In this document: positions 28,413 through 36,416 of the stretch, one piece after another
Position numbering within the stretch: the stretch's first letter is position 1
How the letters are laid out: every line of letters starts with the position of its first letter
Assembly: GCF_014204835.1 (NCBI RefSeq)
Contig: NZ_JACHMD010000001.1
Span: 1,302,001-1,366,000, forward strand
Direction of reading: 5' to 3'
Length of the DNA: 64,000 nt
From: Microbacterium marinum
Lineage (GTDB): Bacteria > Actinomycetota > Actinomycetes > Actinomycetales > Microbacteriaceae
Program-made: the position numbers and the translations under genes
The notes under the pieces: model-generated
What the model saw: the letters and a program-made list of their open reading frames with translations, nothing else
The model's database searches: none
What the model was told of the DNA's origin: nothing

Positions 28413-29824
28413 GAAGCGGTCCAACTGAGTCAGACTGCGGATGCGGGCCCACCCCGTCCGAACTTCGCGACCTTCGCCGAGGTGTCACCCGCCGCGCCGT
28501 CGTTGCCGCTGGGGCGCTCGGGGCCCTTATCGCGGGGTTCGCGTCAGGACCGGGCGACCCGGCTTTTGCCGCCAAGTACCCAACGTGGGACGACGTGGAA
28601 AAGGCACGACGTAACGAGGCGTCGAAGAACTCGGAGATCGCCCGCATCGAGACGCTCATCCGGTCGCTGCAATCCGATGTGGAGGCCAAACAAGCTGAAG
28701 CCGAGCGACTCGGCCAGGAGCACGTGCTCGCCGTCGAAGCATACGAGGACGCTGTCGATCGGGCAGAAACGCTCCAGGCGCAAGCTGATGCGGAGTCCGC
28801 CCGGGCAGAAGCCGCCGCGCAAAAACTGGGCATCCTCATCACGGAGCAATACCGTTCCGGGAAGCGTGACCCCGCCCTGGAACTCTTCTTCTCGGGAGAA
28901 CCCGGTAGTGCTGATGATCTCTTATCGCGCCTGGGCACGATGGACAGACTCGTCGAGGCGAACCGTGAGGTGTATGCCGATGCCACCGGCGCCAGAGACA
29001 ACGCCCAGAGCCTGAGCGCCCAGGCCGAAGTCGCCCGCGCCGAGCGTGACCGGCGGAAGAACGACGCCGAGAAGAAGATGCAAGCGGCTCAAAACGCAGC
29101 CCAAGCAGCCCTCGTCGCGCTGGAAACCCAATCCGAGCACCGAGATGTTCTCGAAGCACAACTCGCCGCCCTTCGAGATACGACCGCGATCACGGTGGCC
29201 GATTACCAGACGGGTGTTGAGGTTCGACGCAGGGAACGAGCGGAGCGGATTCGCCGCGAACGCGCAGCCGCCGCAGCGCGCGCAAGAGAAGAAGAGCGCC
29301 GACGGCAAGAGGAGGAGCGTGAACAGGCAGCAAACGCAGGAGGTGGTGGTACTGGCGGGAACACCTCTGGCGGCGGCGCTGCCAGCGGTGGCGGACAAGT
29401 ACAACCGTCCGGTTGGGTCCGTCCAGCGCACGGCGGCGTGACCTCCTACTTCGGATCACGCGGCACCATCTGCAGCAATGGCTACTGCACCGCTAGCGGG
29501 CACCGTGGACTCGATTTCGCAGCGAGCTGCGGTGCACCTATCTACGCGGCAGCATCAGGAACAGTCACCTTCGCCGGGTGGAGCGGCTCGTGGGGGAACT
29601 ACATCAAGATTCTCCACAGCGACGGATCTACCACGGCGTACGCGCACATCCTCAACGGGGGCTACAACGTCAGGTATGGCCAACGGGTACGCGCAGGTCA
29701 GCTCATCGCCTACGCCGGTACTACCGGAGCCTCCACAGGATGTCATCTGCATTTCGAGGTATATCGCGACGGCGTTCGAGTGGATCCCGCAGCGCACCTC
29801 CGAAACCGAGGAGTACGTGTGTGA
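28409..29824 (+). CDS. Tat-exported M23 metallopeptidase with coiled coil
   Basis: A 471-residue secreted cell-wall hydrolase. The N-terminus has a twin-arginine-type signal (RRGVTRRAVVAAGALG) ending near PAFA. Residues about 60-300 are coiled coil like the PcsB/RipA-associated family, followed by a Gly-rich linker (GGGGTGGNTSGGGAASGGG). The C-terminal LytM domain has GHRGLDFA and HLHFE, the Zn-binding H-x3-D and H-x-H. It should cut peptidoglycan cross-bridges or stems. It overlaps lspA. Confidence 0.9.
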   Translation: MRSGPTESDCGCGPTPSELRDLRRGVTRRAVVAAGALGALIAGFASGPGDPAFAAKYPTWDDVEKARRNEASKNSEIARIETLIRSLQSDVEAKQAEAERLGQEHVLAVEAYEDAVDRAETLQAQADAESARAEAAAQKLGILITEQYRSGKRDPALELFFSGEPGSADDLLSRLGTMDRLVEANREVYADATGARDNAQSLSAQAEVARAERDRRKNDAEKKMQAAQNAAQAALVALETQSEHRDVLEAQLAALRDTTAITVADYQTGVEVRRRERAERIRRERAAAAARAREEERRRQEEEREQAANAGGGGTGGNTSGGGAASGGGQVQPSGWVRPAHGGVTSYFGSRGTICSNGYCTASGHRGLDFAASCGAPIYAAASGTVTFAGWSGSWGNYIKILHSDGSTTAYAHILNGGYNVRYGQRVRAGQLIAYAGTTGASTGCHLHFEVYRDGVRVDPAAHLRNRGVRV

Positions 29825-29977
29825 CGCGCTCGGCTGAAAAGCCGGCGAGCCCAGCCGCGCCGCTGACGCCGCCATCGACGACCCGGCACCTACGTCGACA
29901 GCCTCGCCCGATCCCGCTGACGAGAAGTAACCCTTTTCGCCCCCGATCATCAACTGCACCTGAAGGAACCGCACAAC

Positions 29978-30682
29978 ATGACCCATATGCCTATTCGCCG
30001 ACTCAGCCGGAAACCACGATGGGTGCGCCTGGCGATGCTGCTTGTCACCAGCGCAGCCGCTCTCACCTGGGGAATGACTGCCGGCGCGACCTCTGCGACC
30101 GCACACGACAGTCTCCTCTCCGCAAGTCCTGAGGCGGACTCCACAACGACTGAGATTCCCGCCGAAGTCACTCTGACATTTAGCGATGAAGTCTTCACGG
30201 CAGGAAGTGCGGTCCAGATCGCAGTGATCGCACCAGACGGTGAGGAGATCGTCGCCGGGTCTCCCGCGATCAACGGCAACACCGTCAGCCAGCCGATCAC
30301 CGAGACCGCGACGCCCGGCACCTTCACTGTGCAGTGGCGGGTCGTCTCTAGCGACGGCCACCCCATCAGCGACGAATACACCTACACTCTCGCGCAGAAC
30401 ACCGGTACCGAGGAATCGACCCCATCGTCGCCGTCGAGCTCCGAGGCTGACCAGGACCCCGCCCCGTCCTCTACGGCAGCAGCGACACAGCCCGCAGACG
30501 TTCACTCCGGACCTCGCGAGGGAACCGAGTTCCTGCCGATCATGACGGTGATCGCGGGTGTGGGCGTGGTCGGTGGCGCATTGGTGTCTGTGATGATGGT
30601 TGCCCGCGCGCGCCGACGCCGCGACCGCGCCGACGCAAACGCGGCGACCAAGACGGTGGGAGGGAGCGAACGCAATGGCTGA
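29978..30682 (+). CDS. copC: CopC-domain copper protein with C-terminal membrane anchor
   Basis: A 234-residue protein. The signal peptide ends ATSATAHD, so the mature N-terminus is His-Asp, the copper-binding first residue of CopC. The CopC beta-sandwich follows, with DGHPIS (copper His near residue 128). A Ser/Pro/Glu linker and one TM helix (about 187-210) anchor it, ending in a basic tail. It binds Cu(II) outside the membrane. It overlaps the next gene (lspA copy 2). Confidence 0.9.
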   Translation: MTHMPIRRLSRKPRWVRLAMLLVTSAAALTWGMTAGATSATAHDSLLSASPEADSTTTEIPAEVTLTFSDEVFTAGSAVQIAVIAPDGEEIVAGSPAINGNTVSQPITETATPGTFTVQWRVVSSDGHPISDEYTYTLAQNTGTEESTPSSPSSSEADQDPAPSSTAAATQPADVHSGPREGTEFLPIMTVIAGVGVVGGALVSVMMVARARRRRDRADANAATKTVGGSERNG

Positions 30683-31217
30683 CAGCCCGGAAAAGCGGTT
30701 TGCGCTGGCGTGCGTCGCCGCTGGCCTCGTGGTGGTGGCTGATCAAGCAACCAAAGCAGCGGCGGTCGCCGGGTTGAGTACAGCTGAAGGTCTCCCACTG
30801 CTCGGAGATTTCCTGACGCTACAGCTGGCCTTCAACCCGGGCGGCGTGTTGTCCTTCGGGGCTCAGGCTCCATGGCTGCTCACCGCCTTGGGAATCGTCT
30901 CGATCGCTCTCATCGCGACAGCCATGATCCGTGCCCGCACAACACGGTGGGCGGTGGGGCTCGGGATCATTCTCGGAGGAGCGATCGGCAATACGGTTGA
31001 CCGGCTCTTCTCGCCGCCTGGGTTTGGGGTGGGGCACGTCACCGACTTCCTGGCCTACGGCACCCTGTTCATCGGCAACCTCGCTGACCTCGCCCTTGCC
31101 GTGGGCGCGGTCATCCTCATTGCCACGCTGTGGTCTCAGAACCGAGTGCGCCAAGCAAACGGGGCGAGACGATCAAGCTCGGGCAGTGCAGTGTCAACAG
31201 TGGGACCCGCCCAGTGA
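30675..31217 (+). CDS. lspA: lipoprotein signal peptidase II (LspA), copy 2
   Basis: A 180-residue paralogue of the LspA 2.3 kb upstream, with the same VADQATK and LQLAFNPGG signature and catalytic Asp109 (GNTVDRL) and Asp138 (NLADLA). The start overlaps the copC stop. Two LspA genes in one island, both next to an exported metal or cell-wall protein, suggest dedicated processing of island lipoproteins, or that the proteins have been recruited for another proteolytic task. Confidence 0.93.
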   Translation: MADSPEKRFALACVAAGLVVVADQATKAAAVAGLSTAEGLPLLGDFLTLQLAFNPGGVLSFGAQAPWLLTALGIVSIALIATAMIRARTTRWAVGLGIILGGAIGNTVDRLFSPPGFGVGHVTDFLAYGTLFIGNLADLALAVGAVILIATLWSQNRVRQANGARRSSSGSAVSTVGPAQ

Positions 31218-31549
31218 TGGCGAAGAAACGCGCCCCGTCCGTCTATCAGCGCAACGCGCTCGCTCCCAGTCTCATAGCGGCCGCGATCCTCTTCCTGGCG
31301 CCCGTGCTGCTTGGCGGACCGTGGTTTCTGCTCGTGCTCTTCATCGTTGCGATCCTCGCGCTCATCGTGGCGTGGTTCGCGTTCCAAGCCAAGCAATGGT
31401 GGTGGATACCGGCCTTTGCTGCTGTCGCCATCATCTGGAACCCGGCCTACCCCCTCCCCTTCTCGGGGCAGATCTGGTCGGCGGCGCAGCCAGCCGCCGC
31501 CGTCCTCTTCTTGATCGCCGGGGCGCTCATCAAGGTGCGCCGCCCATGA
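31217..31549 (+). CDS. small membrane protein (DUF6804-like)
   Basis: A 110-residue protein from ATG 31217, overlapping the lspA stop by one base. It has four hydrophobic segments and a tryptophan-rich motif (AKQWWWIPAFAAVAIIWNPAYPLPF) that I associate with DUF6804. A role is not known; co-translation with lspA and the CopC/CtaG neighbourhood point to the envelope. Confidence 0.65.
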   Translation: MAKKRAPSVYQRNALAPSLIAAAILFLAPVLLGGPWFLLVLFIVAILALIVAWFAFQAKQWWWIPAFAAVAIIWNPAYPLPFSGQIWSAAQPAAAVLFLIAGALIKVRRP

Positions 31550-31595
31550 CTGTCGATGCCGCCAGCGTGGGTCGCAGGGCTCAGCTGCGACACGC

Positions 31596-32543
31596 ATGAG
31601 AGGGACGGCGTTGAGCGACCCGCCGACGTTAAGCGATTTCGTCAGTTACATCCCCCTCGAGCTCCCGGTACTTCCCGCCGTAGGAGTACTTCTCGCGGCG
31701 GTGTACCTTGCCGGTGCGATACGGCTGTGGAAGGCGGGACGACGCTGGCCTGTATGGCGATCGTTGAGCTTCCTGCTCGGGTGCATCGCCCTCGCGGCTA
31801 TCACCGGGTTGGGCGTCGAGGCGTACGGCTACGCACTGTTCTCAGTGTTTATGTTTCAGCAGCTCACCCTCATGATGGCCATCCCGCCACTCCTGGTCCT
31901 CGGATCGCCGGGAACACTGCTACTCCGTGCAACCCCTCACCGCGGGGTAGGACGCGCGGTGCTACGTGCAGCGCATGGTGGCCTCCGCAGCCGCGCCGCA
32001 CGATGGGTGCTCAGCCCGTGGGTCGCGCTGCCGGTCTACCTGTCTGCGTTTTACGGCCTCTATCTCGTCAACCTTGCCGACCCCGTCCTCGCGAACCCTT
32101 TCGGGCACATCGCCCTGGAGATCAGCTTCCTCATCGCGGGGATAGTGTTCACCATCCCGGTGCTCTCCGACGACCCTCTTCCCATACGGATGAGTGAGGG
32201 CGCCCGGGCGTTAGACGTGTTCGTCGAAACAGCACTGCACGCGTTTTTCGGCGTCTTCCTGATGGTGGCGCCCAGCCTTCTCATCAGTTCGTTCGAGGCG
32301 TCCTCACTGACGCTCGGGATCGATCCGCTCGCAGATCAGCAGGTGGCGGGTGGGCTGGCCTGGTCCTACGGGGAAGCTCCCACCCTCTTGATGCTGATGT
32401 TCGCAATGCACCGGTGGTTCCGCGTCAGCACCGCACGCGACGCCGCTGACGCACGGTATGCCGACGTTCACGGTGACCCTGAGCTCGACGCATACAACAC
32501 CTACCTCACATCCCTCCGGCGTAAGGGTGATGGGAATGCGTAG
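31596..32543 (+). CDS. CtaG-type cytochrome c oxidase assembly/copper membrane protein
   Basis: A 315-residue protein of the caa3_CtaG family with seven to eight TM helices. Recognisable segments are FSVFMFQQLTLMMAIPPLLVLGSPGTLLLR, a His in FGHIALEISFLIAG, TALHAFFGVFLM and the C-terminal MFAMHRWFR. Relatives insert or deliver copper for caa3 oxidase or are fused to CopD. Following CopC in the same run of genes it is likely part of copper handling. Confidence 0.85.
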   Translation: MRGTALSDPPTLSDFVSYIPLELPVLPAVGVLLAAVYLAGAIRLWKAGRRWPVWRSLSFLLGCIALAAITGLGVEAYGYALFSVFMFQQLTLMMAIPPLLVLGSPGTLLLRATPHRGVGRAVLRAAHGGLRSRAARWVLSPWVALPVYLSAFYGLYLVNLADPVLANPFGHIALEISFLIAGIVFTIPVLSDDPLPIRMSEGARALDVFVETALHAFFGVFLMVAPSLLISSFEASSLTLGIDPLADQQVAGGLAWSYGEAPTLLMLMFAMHRWFRVSTARDAADARYADVHGDPELDAYNTYLTSLRRKGDGNA

Positions 32544-32567
32544 GTCGCCTGTGCAGAACCGCACCCG

Positions 32568-32981
32568 GTGGGCCGCCCCATGACTTGGATCGGTGACGTC
32601 CTGCAGCTGCGCCCCATCGAAGGTCGGTTGACCGTCGCTGAGCGAGCGGCGTGTATCGAAGTATTCGTCCGGCTCGCGCGCGCGGCGGAAGCATCCGAGG
32701 GCACTCAGCTTCAAGCAGAGAACGCGGACGATGTTGACCCCTGCGACGTCAGAGGTATCGAGTGGGCTGAGGCATGTGGGCAGGTGGCGGTCGCCCTCGG
32801 GTGCCCATCGACATCCGACCGAGAGCGGATCCGGGCAGCTCTCACGGTCTGCCGTGTTACGTGCGCCGCGTACGCCCAAGAGTGCGAGGGCAGAGCAGCA
32901 GTCACAGCTCGATGCCGCGACCGTTTGGTGGCCAGCCGCGACTGTGAGGAGGCATGCGCGGCGCTTCTCGCAGTGATGTGA
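32568..32981 (+). CDS. Cys-rich helical protein, possible copper-storage (Csp/DUF326-like)
   Basis: A 137-residue protein (GTG 32568; ATG 32580 also possible). The C-terminal half carries a series of Cys on amphipathic helices: LTVCRVTCAAYAQECEG, ARCRDRL, SRDCEEACAALL, with others near the middle (DPCDV, EACGQ, LGCP). The C-x3-C helical spacing and final CxxxC resemble four-helix Csp/DUF326 copper-storage proteins, but there are fewer Cys and the match is from memory. It is the last gene of the copper-related run. No signal peptide is seen, so it is cytosolic. Confidence 0.55.
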   Translation: MGRPMTWIGDVLQLRPIEGRLTVAERAACIEVFVRLARAAEASEGTQLQAENADDVDPCDVRGIEWAEACGQVAVALGCPSTSDRERIRAALTVCRVTCAAYAQECEGRAAVTARCRDRLVASRDCEEACAALLAVM

Positions 32982-32997
32982 TCACGACGGAACTCGC

Positions 32998-33936
32998 CTA
33001 GGCGTGTCGAGTCGACGACGGTTCGGAGTCCTGGATATGTGCGGTCTCGATCTGGAACGTCGAATGCAGGATCGACACGGGGAAGTGGTCAGCGACACAT
33101 TCCTTGACGCTCGTGAGAACTTCGGCGGCGTGGCCATCGGTGAAGCATTCGTCCTCGACGACGACGTGAGCAGTGATCGTCGGTAGGCCGGTGGCGACCG
33201 TCGATGCGTGCAGGTCGTGCACATCCTTCACGTGATCCAGCTCGAGGATATGTGCACGCACCGCGTCGAGGTCCAGGCCTTGAGGAGTGAACTCCATCAG
33301 CACACTGCCGGTCTCGCGCATCAGCTTGAAAGCGCGCGGCACGATTAGCGCAGCGATGAACAAGCCAGCGATTGCGTCCGCCTGCAGAAACCCTGTGGTT
33401 GCGATGACGATGGCTGCGACGATCACGCCTAGTGAACCGAGAGCGTCGTTAAGGACTTCCAAGAACGCTGCGCGCATGTTGAAGTTCGCTGCCCTGCTGG
33501 AGGACAGGATGACGATCGCGACGATGTTAGCCGCCAGACCAACGACTCCAAATACCAGCAGCTCACCGGCAGGAACCTCGGGCGGCTCAAACAACCTCCG
33601 CACACCCTCAACTGCGGTGTACGTCCCTACAACCAGTAGCAGCGATGCCTGCGCCAGGGCGGCGATTACCTCGATGCGACGGAAACCCCATGTGCGCTTC
33701 GCCGTCGCGGGACGCAGCATCAAGCTCGCGGCAATCAACGCAACCAGCAACCCCGACGCGTCGGTGACGGCGTGCGCGGTGTCTGTGAGCAGGGCGAGGC
33801 TTCCCGTGACGAAAGCGCCAACCGCTTGAACGATGACCAGCGTGGCGGTTATCGCAAAAGCAACCCACAGTCTCCGTCGAAAATCGCGTGGTGCCGCACC
33901 CGCACTCGGGACTGCGTGATCGTGTCCAGCACCCAT
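32998..33936 (-). CDS. cation diffusion facilitator (CDF) family transporter
   Basis: A 312-residue CDF exporter with six TM helices and a C-terminal cytoplasmic domain (ELDHVKDVHDLHAST; AHVVVEDECF). The metal site in TM2 is HAVTD (H-x3-D), but in TM5 the usual His is Glu: FLEVLNDALGS (E-x3-D). CzcD-like exporters move Zn(II), Cd(II) or Co(II) out against protons. It is co-transcribed with an ArsR repressor (the ATG touches the ArsR stop). Confidence 0.92.
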   Translation of the reverse strand: MGAGHDHAVPSAGAAPRDFRRRLWVAFAITATLVIVQAVGAFVTGSLALLTDTAHAVTDASGLLVALIAASLMLRPATAKRTWGFRRIEVIAALAQASLLLVVGTYTAVEGVRRLFEPPEVPAGELLVFGVVGLAANIVAIVILSSSRAANFNMRAAFLEVLNDALGSLGVIVAAIVIATTGFLQADAIAGLFIAALIVPRAFKLMRETGSVLMEFTPQGLDLDAVRAHILELDHVKDVHDLHASTVATGLPTITAHVVVEDECFTDGHAAEVLTSVKECVADHFPVSILHSTFQIETAHIQDSEPSSTRHA

Positions 33937-34319
33937 CAGGACACCTCCTGTGAACCGAGCGTCTGCTTTCCGTGAAGGTGCCCCTGGAGAACAGCGCTGT
34001 CGCCTGTGGCTCGAAGAAGTGACCCGGCTGCGTCGAACAGCCCCGCCAATTGAGTCGGCTCAGCTATCGCATACCAGGACGCACGCCCGACTGGCCGTGT
34101 TGTCACGAGGCCGCACTCCAATAGGAATGCGAGGTGTCGGCTCACCGTGGACTGCGCCAAGCCGAGATGCGCAACAAGGTCCCTGACCTTGTGCTCACCG
34201 AGGGAAAGGTGCTGCAGGACGGCGAGACGGGAAGGCTCGCTGAGCGCCTGGAACAGGTGCGCGTAGATCCGGTTGGCGTCATCGCGGAACGTGTCGGGAG
34301 ATACCTGATTGATCGTCAC
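33936..34319 (-). CDS. ArsR/SmtB-family metal-responsive repressor
   Basis: A 127-residue winged helix: HLFQALSEPSRLAVLQHLSLG, recognition helix AQSTVSRHLAFLLECGLV, wing VGRASWYAI. The C-terminus carries His residues (QGHLHGKQ) that could contribute to an alpha-5 Zn site as in SmtB/CzrA. It is the promoter-proximal gene of the CDF operon and probably autoregulates through the dyads just upstream. Confidence 0.9.
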   Translation of the reverse strand: MTINQVSPDTFRDDANRIYAHLFQALSEPSRLAVLQHLSLGEHKVRDLVAHLGLAQSTVSRHLAFLLECGLVTTRPVGRASWYAIAEPTQLAGLFDAAGSLLRATGDSAVLQGHLHGKQTLGSQEVS

Positions 34320-34321
34320 AG

Positions 34322-34360
34322 AGCGATGATATCGCTGTAATGCGGTATGAGCAACATTAC
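34322..34360. promoter_or_regulatory. candidate ArsR operators
   Basis: Two inverted repeats lie immediately upstream of the arsR-type start: AGCGAT-gat-ATCGCT (34322-34336) and GTAATG-N12-CATTAC (34337-34360). ArsR proteins bind dyads overlapping the promoter, so these are plausible autoregulatory sites. Confidence 0.5.
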
Positions 34361-34498
34361 CGCGGGCGGGACGACTCTAGAGTCACCCCCAACAGGCGGG
34401 GTCATATGCGTCACTGTTAAGTGAAGGGCGGAACGAGCGTCATGCTTGCCTCCGCCCGGGCTGCCCCGGCGTGGGTGACGGCCTGACACAATAGGGGA

Positions 34499-35116
34499 AT
34501 GCCTCAGTCCCGAGTGACCCGCGTTATGCGAGGTCTGCTCGCGGCGTGTGTCGCGACATTCGCGGCGTTGGTGTCGCACGTCTCAGGCGGAGGTGAGGTG
34601 CCGGGTTGGGTGGGCATCCTCGTTCCCCTGGTGCTGTCTGTGGTTGTGTGCACTGTTCTTGCGGGGCGGCGCCTGTCGGCGTGGCGGCTGACGCTCGCGG
34701 TAATGGCCAGTCAATTCCTGTTCCACAACCTGTTCATCCTCGGCACGGTCTCTGCGTCCCCGATGCCGATGCGTGCGGACCGTCACATGCACGGCAGCGT
34801 CGTGATGCCTGACATGGGGATGACTGCACCGGCGTCGGTGGTCCCGCAGGACGTGTGGATGCCGATGATGCATGCGATTGCAGTGCTGGTGACGGTCGCT
34901 GCGCTGTACCGCGGTGAGCGCATGTTCAACCGGCTGCGCGAGATCGCGATGATCCTCGTTGCGTGGGTTCGTGTTCTGCTGCCCGCCCTGGTCGTGCTGC
35001 CCGTCGAGGGATGCAGTCAGTTGGTACCGGCGGCGGCTGTGCCGGTTCGGCGCAAGCGTTCTCCGTTGGTATGGTCTGCTGCTCGCCGTGGGCCGCCGCT
35101 GATTGCTGCGTTCTGA
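34499..35116 (+). CDS. Met/His-rich membrane protein of copper operon
   Basis: A 205-residue protein with about five TM helices. The loop after TM3 is rich in copper-type ligands (SPMPMRADRHMHGSVVMPDMGM, about 85-107) and another MPMMHA follows. It is the first gene of a copper cluster: this gene, CopC, PCuAC, Dyp peroxidase. I do not know a family name; the position matches that of CopD-like genes in related clusters, and copper binding is inferred from the Met/His loop. Confidence 0.75.
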   Translation: MPQSRVTRVMRGLLAACVATFAALVSHVSGGGEVPGWVGILVPLVLSVVVCTVLAGRRLSAWRLTLAVMASQFLFHNLFILGTVSASPMPMRADRHMHGSVVMPDMGMTAPASVVPQDVWMPMMHAIAVLVTVAALYRGERMFNRLREIAMILVAWVRVLLPALVVLPVEGCSQLVPAAAVPVRRKRSPLVWSAARRGPPLIAAF

Positions 35117-35232
35117 CTCCCGCCGACCGTTCCCAAGTGGTGGGCATGCTTCGGCGTTCTCTTCGCGCTTCTGGTTGAGCGCTCCTATGTCTTTTGCGCC
35201 CGGCAGTCGGGTGCCTGCGAGAGGTTTCTCGA

Positions 35233-35823
35233 ATGTCACCGTTCCGCAAATTCGCGGTCGGGGTGGCGGCAGCGGTCGTTGTTGTGTTGACGACAGCTGT
35301 CCCCGCATCGGCCCACGACGAGTTAGTGTCCAGCACTCCCGCCGTTGACGACCGTTTAGAGACGGCACCTACGGGGCTGTCATTGGAGTTTTCGGCTGAC
35401 GTGATGGAGCTGGGCGCTCTGATTATGGTCGCGGACGGGGCGGGAGGGGATTGGGCTGACGGCACCCCGACGGTTGACAGAACTTCGGTCACCATTCCCG
35501 TCACGGAAGGCATGCCTTCGGGTGGGTATGAAGTGCGGTGGCGGGTGGTATCCGCAGATGGTCACCCCATCTCCGGAGTGATCCCGTTCACTGTTGGCGA
35601 TGGGGAACCGCTAGTACGGGAACCCGCTGCAGCCGACGGCGCTGAGGTGGACGCGGGCGCAGGAAACGACGCGCAGGCAAGTCAGAACGCACAGGACATG
35701 GGCGGCATCCCACGGGTTGTCGTCATCGGTGGCATCGGCGCGGCGGTAGCTGTAGCGGTGTTTGCCCCCATACTTCTCCTTCGCCGCCGGCATGCGGCCG
35801 GCACCAGCAGCCCGGAGCAGTAA
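35233..35823 (+). CDS. copC: CopC-domain copper protein
   Basis: A 196-residue protein from ATG 35233. The signal peptide ends VPASAHDEL, giving a mature N-terminal His-Asp for copper. A CopC sandwich follows with SADGHPISG, then an acidic Ala/Gln linker and a TM anchor (about 160-185). It is the second CopC in the window; both end in membrane anchors. It lies 35 bp before the PCuAC lipoprotein gene. Confidence 0.9.
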   Translation: MSPFRKFAVGVAAAVVVVLTTAVPASAHDELVSSTPAVDDRLETAPTGLSLEFSADVMELGALIMVADGAGGDWADGTPTVDRTSVTIPVTEGMPSGGYEVRWRVVSADGHPISGVIPFTVGDGEPLVREPAAADGAEVDAGAGNDAQASQNAQDMGGIPRVVVIGGIGAAVAVAVFAPILLLRRRHAAGTSSPEQ

Positions 35824-35858
35824 GCCCGGCGCTGGAACACTCTTGAAAGGCACTTTCT

Positions 35859-36416
35859 GTGATCCCTCGCACCACTTCCACCCGTCTCGGCCTGATCCTG
35901 GCCGCGGCCGCGCTGACCCTCACCGGCTGCGCATCGACCACCCCCGGACCGGCTGCAAGCACGGACGCCGATACGGTGGTCGCTGGCGACTCGGTGTCAA
36001 TGACCGATTCGTGGGTGAAAGCTGCCGACTCGGGCATGTCCGCCGCGTTCGGTGAGCTCACCAACGACAGCAACACCGACGTGACCGTCGTATCCGCCAC
36101 TACCGAGGTGTCCTCGATGCTCGAGCTGCATGAGACGGTCGAGAACGAGAACGGCGAGATGGTGATGCGTCAGATCGAGGGTGGGTTCACCATCCCCGCC
36201 GGTGACACGCTCTCCCTCGAACCTGGCGGAAACCACATCATGATGATGGATCTCCCTGCTCCGCTTGCCGCGGGCGAGGAAGCCACCTTCATCCTCACCT
36301 TCTCCGACGACAGCACGTACGAATTCACCGCGCCGGTGAAGGACTACTCCGGCGCGAACGAGAACTATGAGGGCGGCGACATGGACATGGGCGGCGACAT
36401 GGACTCGGACGGCTGA
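35859..36416 (+). CDS. PCu(A)C-type copper chaperone lipoprotein
   Basis: A 185-residue lipoprotein (lipobox LTGC, Cys24; GTG start). The domain shows the Cu(I) site of the family: His in LELHETV, Met in MVMRQIEGG, and HIMMM (HxM). After the domain, the acidic Met-rich tail (GGDMDMGGDMDSDG) may also bind copper. It shares an ATGA overlap with the Dyp peroxidase gene. In Streptomyces lividans the equivalent ECuC works with DtpA. Confidence 0.9.
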   Translation: MIPRTTSTRLGLILAAAALTLTGCASTTPGPAASTDADTVVAGDSVSMTDSWVKAADSGMSAAFGELTNDSNTDVTVVSATTEVSSMLELHETVENENGEMVMRQIEGGFTIPAGDTLSLEPGGNHIMMMDLPAPLAAGEEATFILTFSDDSTYEFTAPVKDYSGANENYEGGDMDMGGDMDSDG

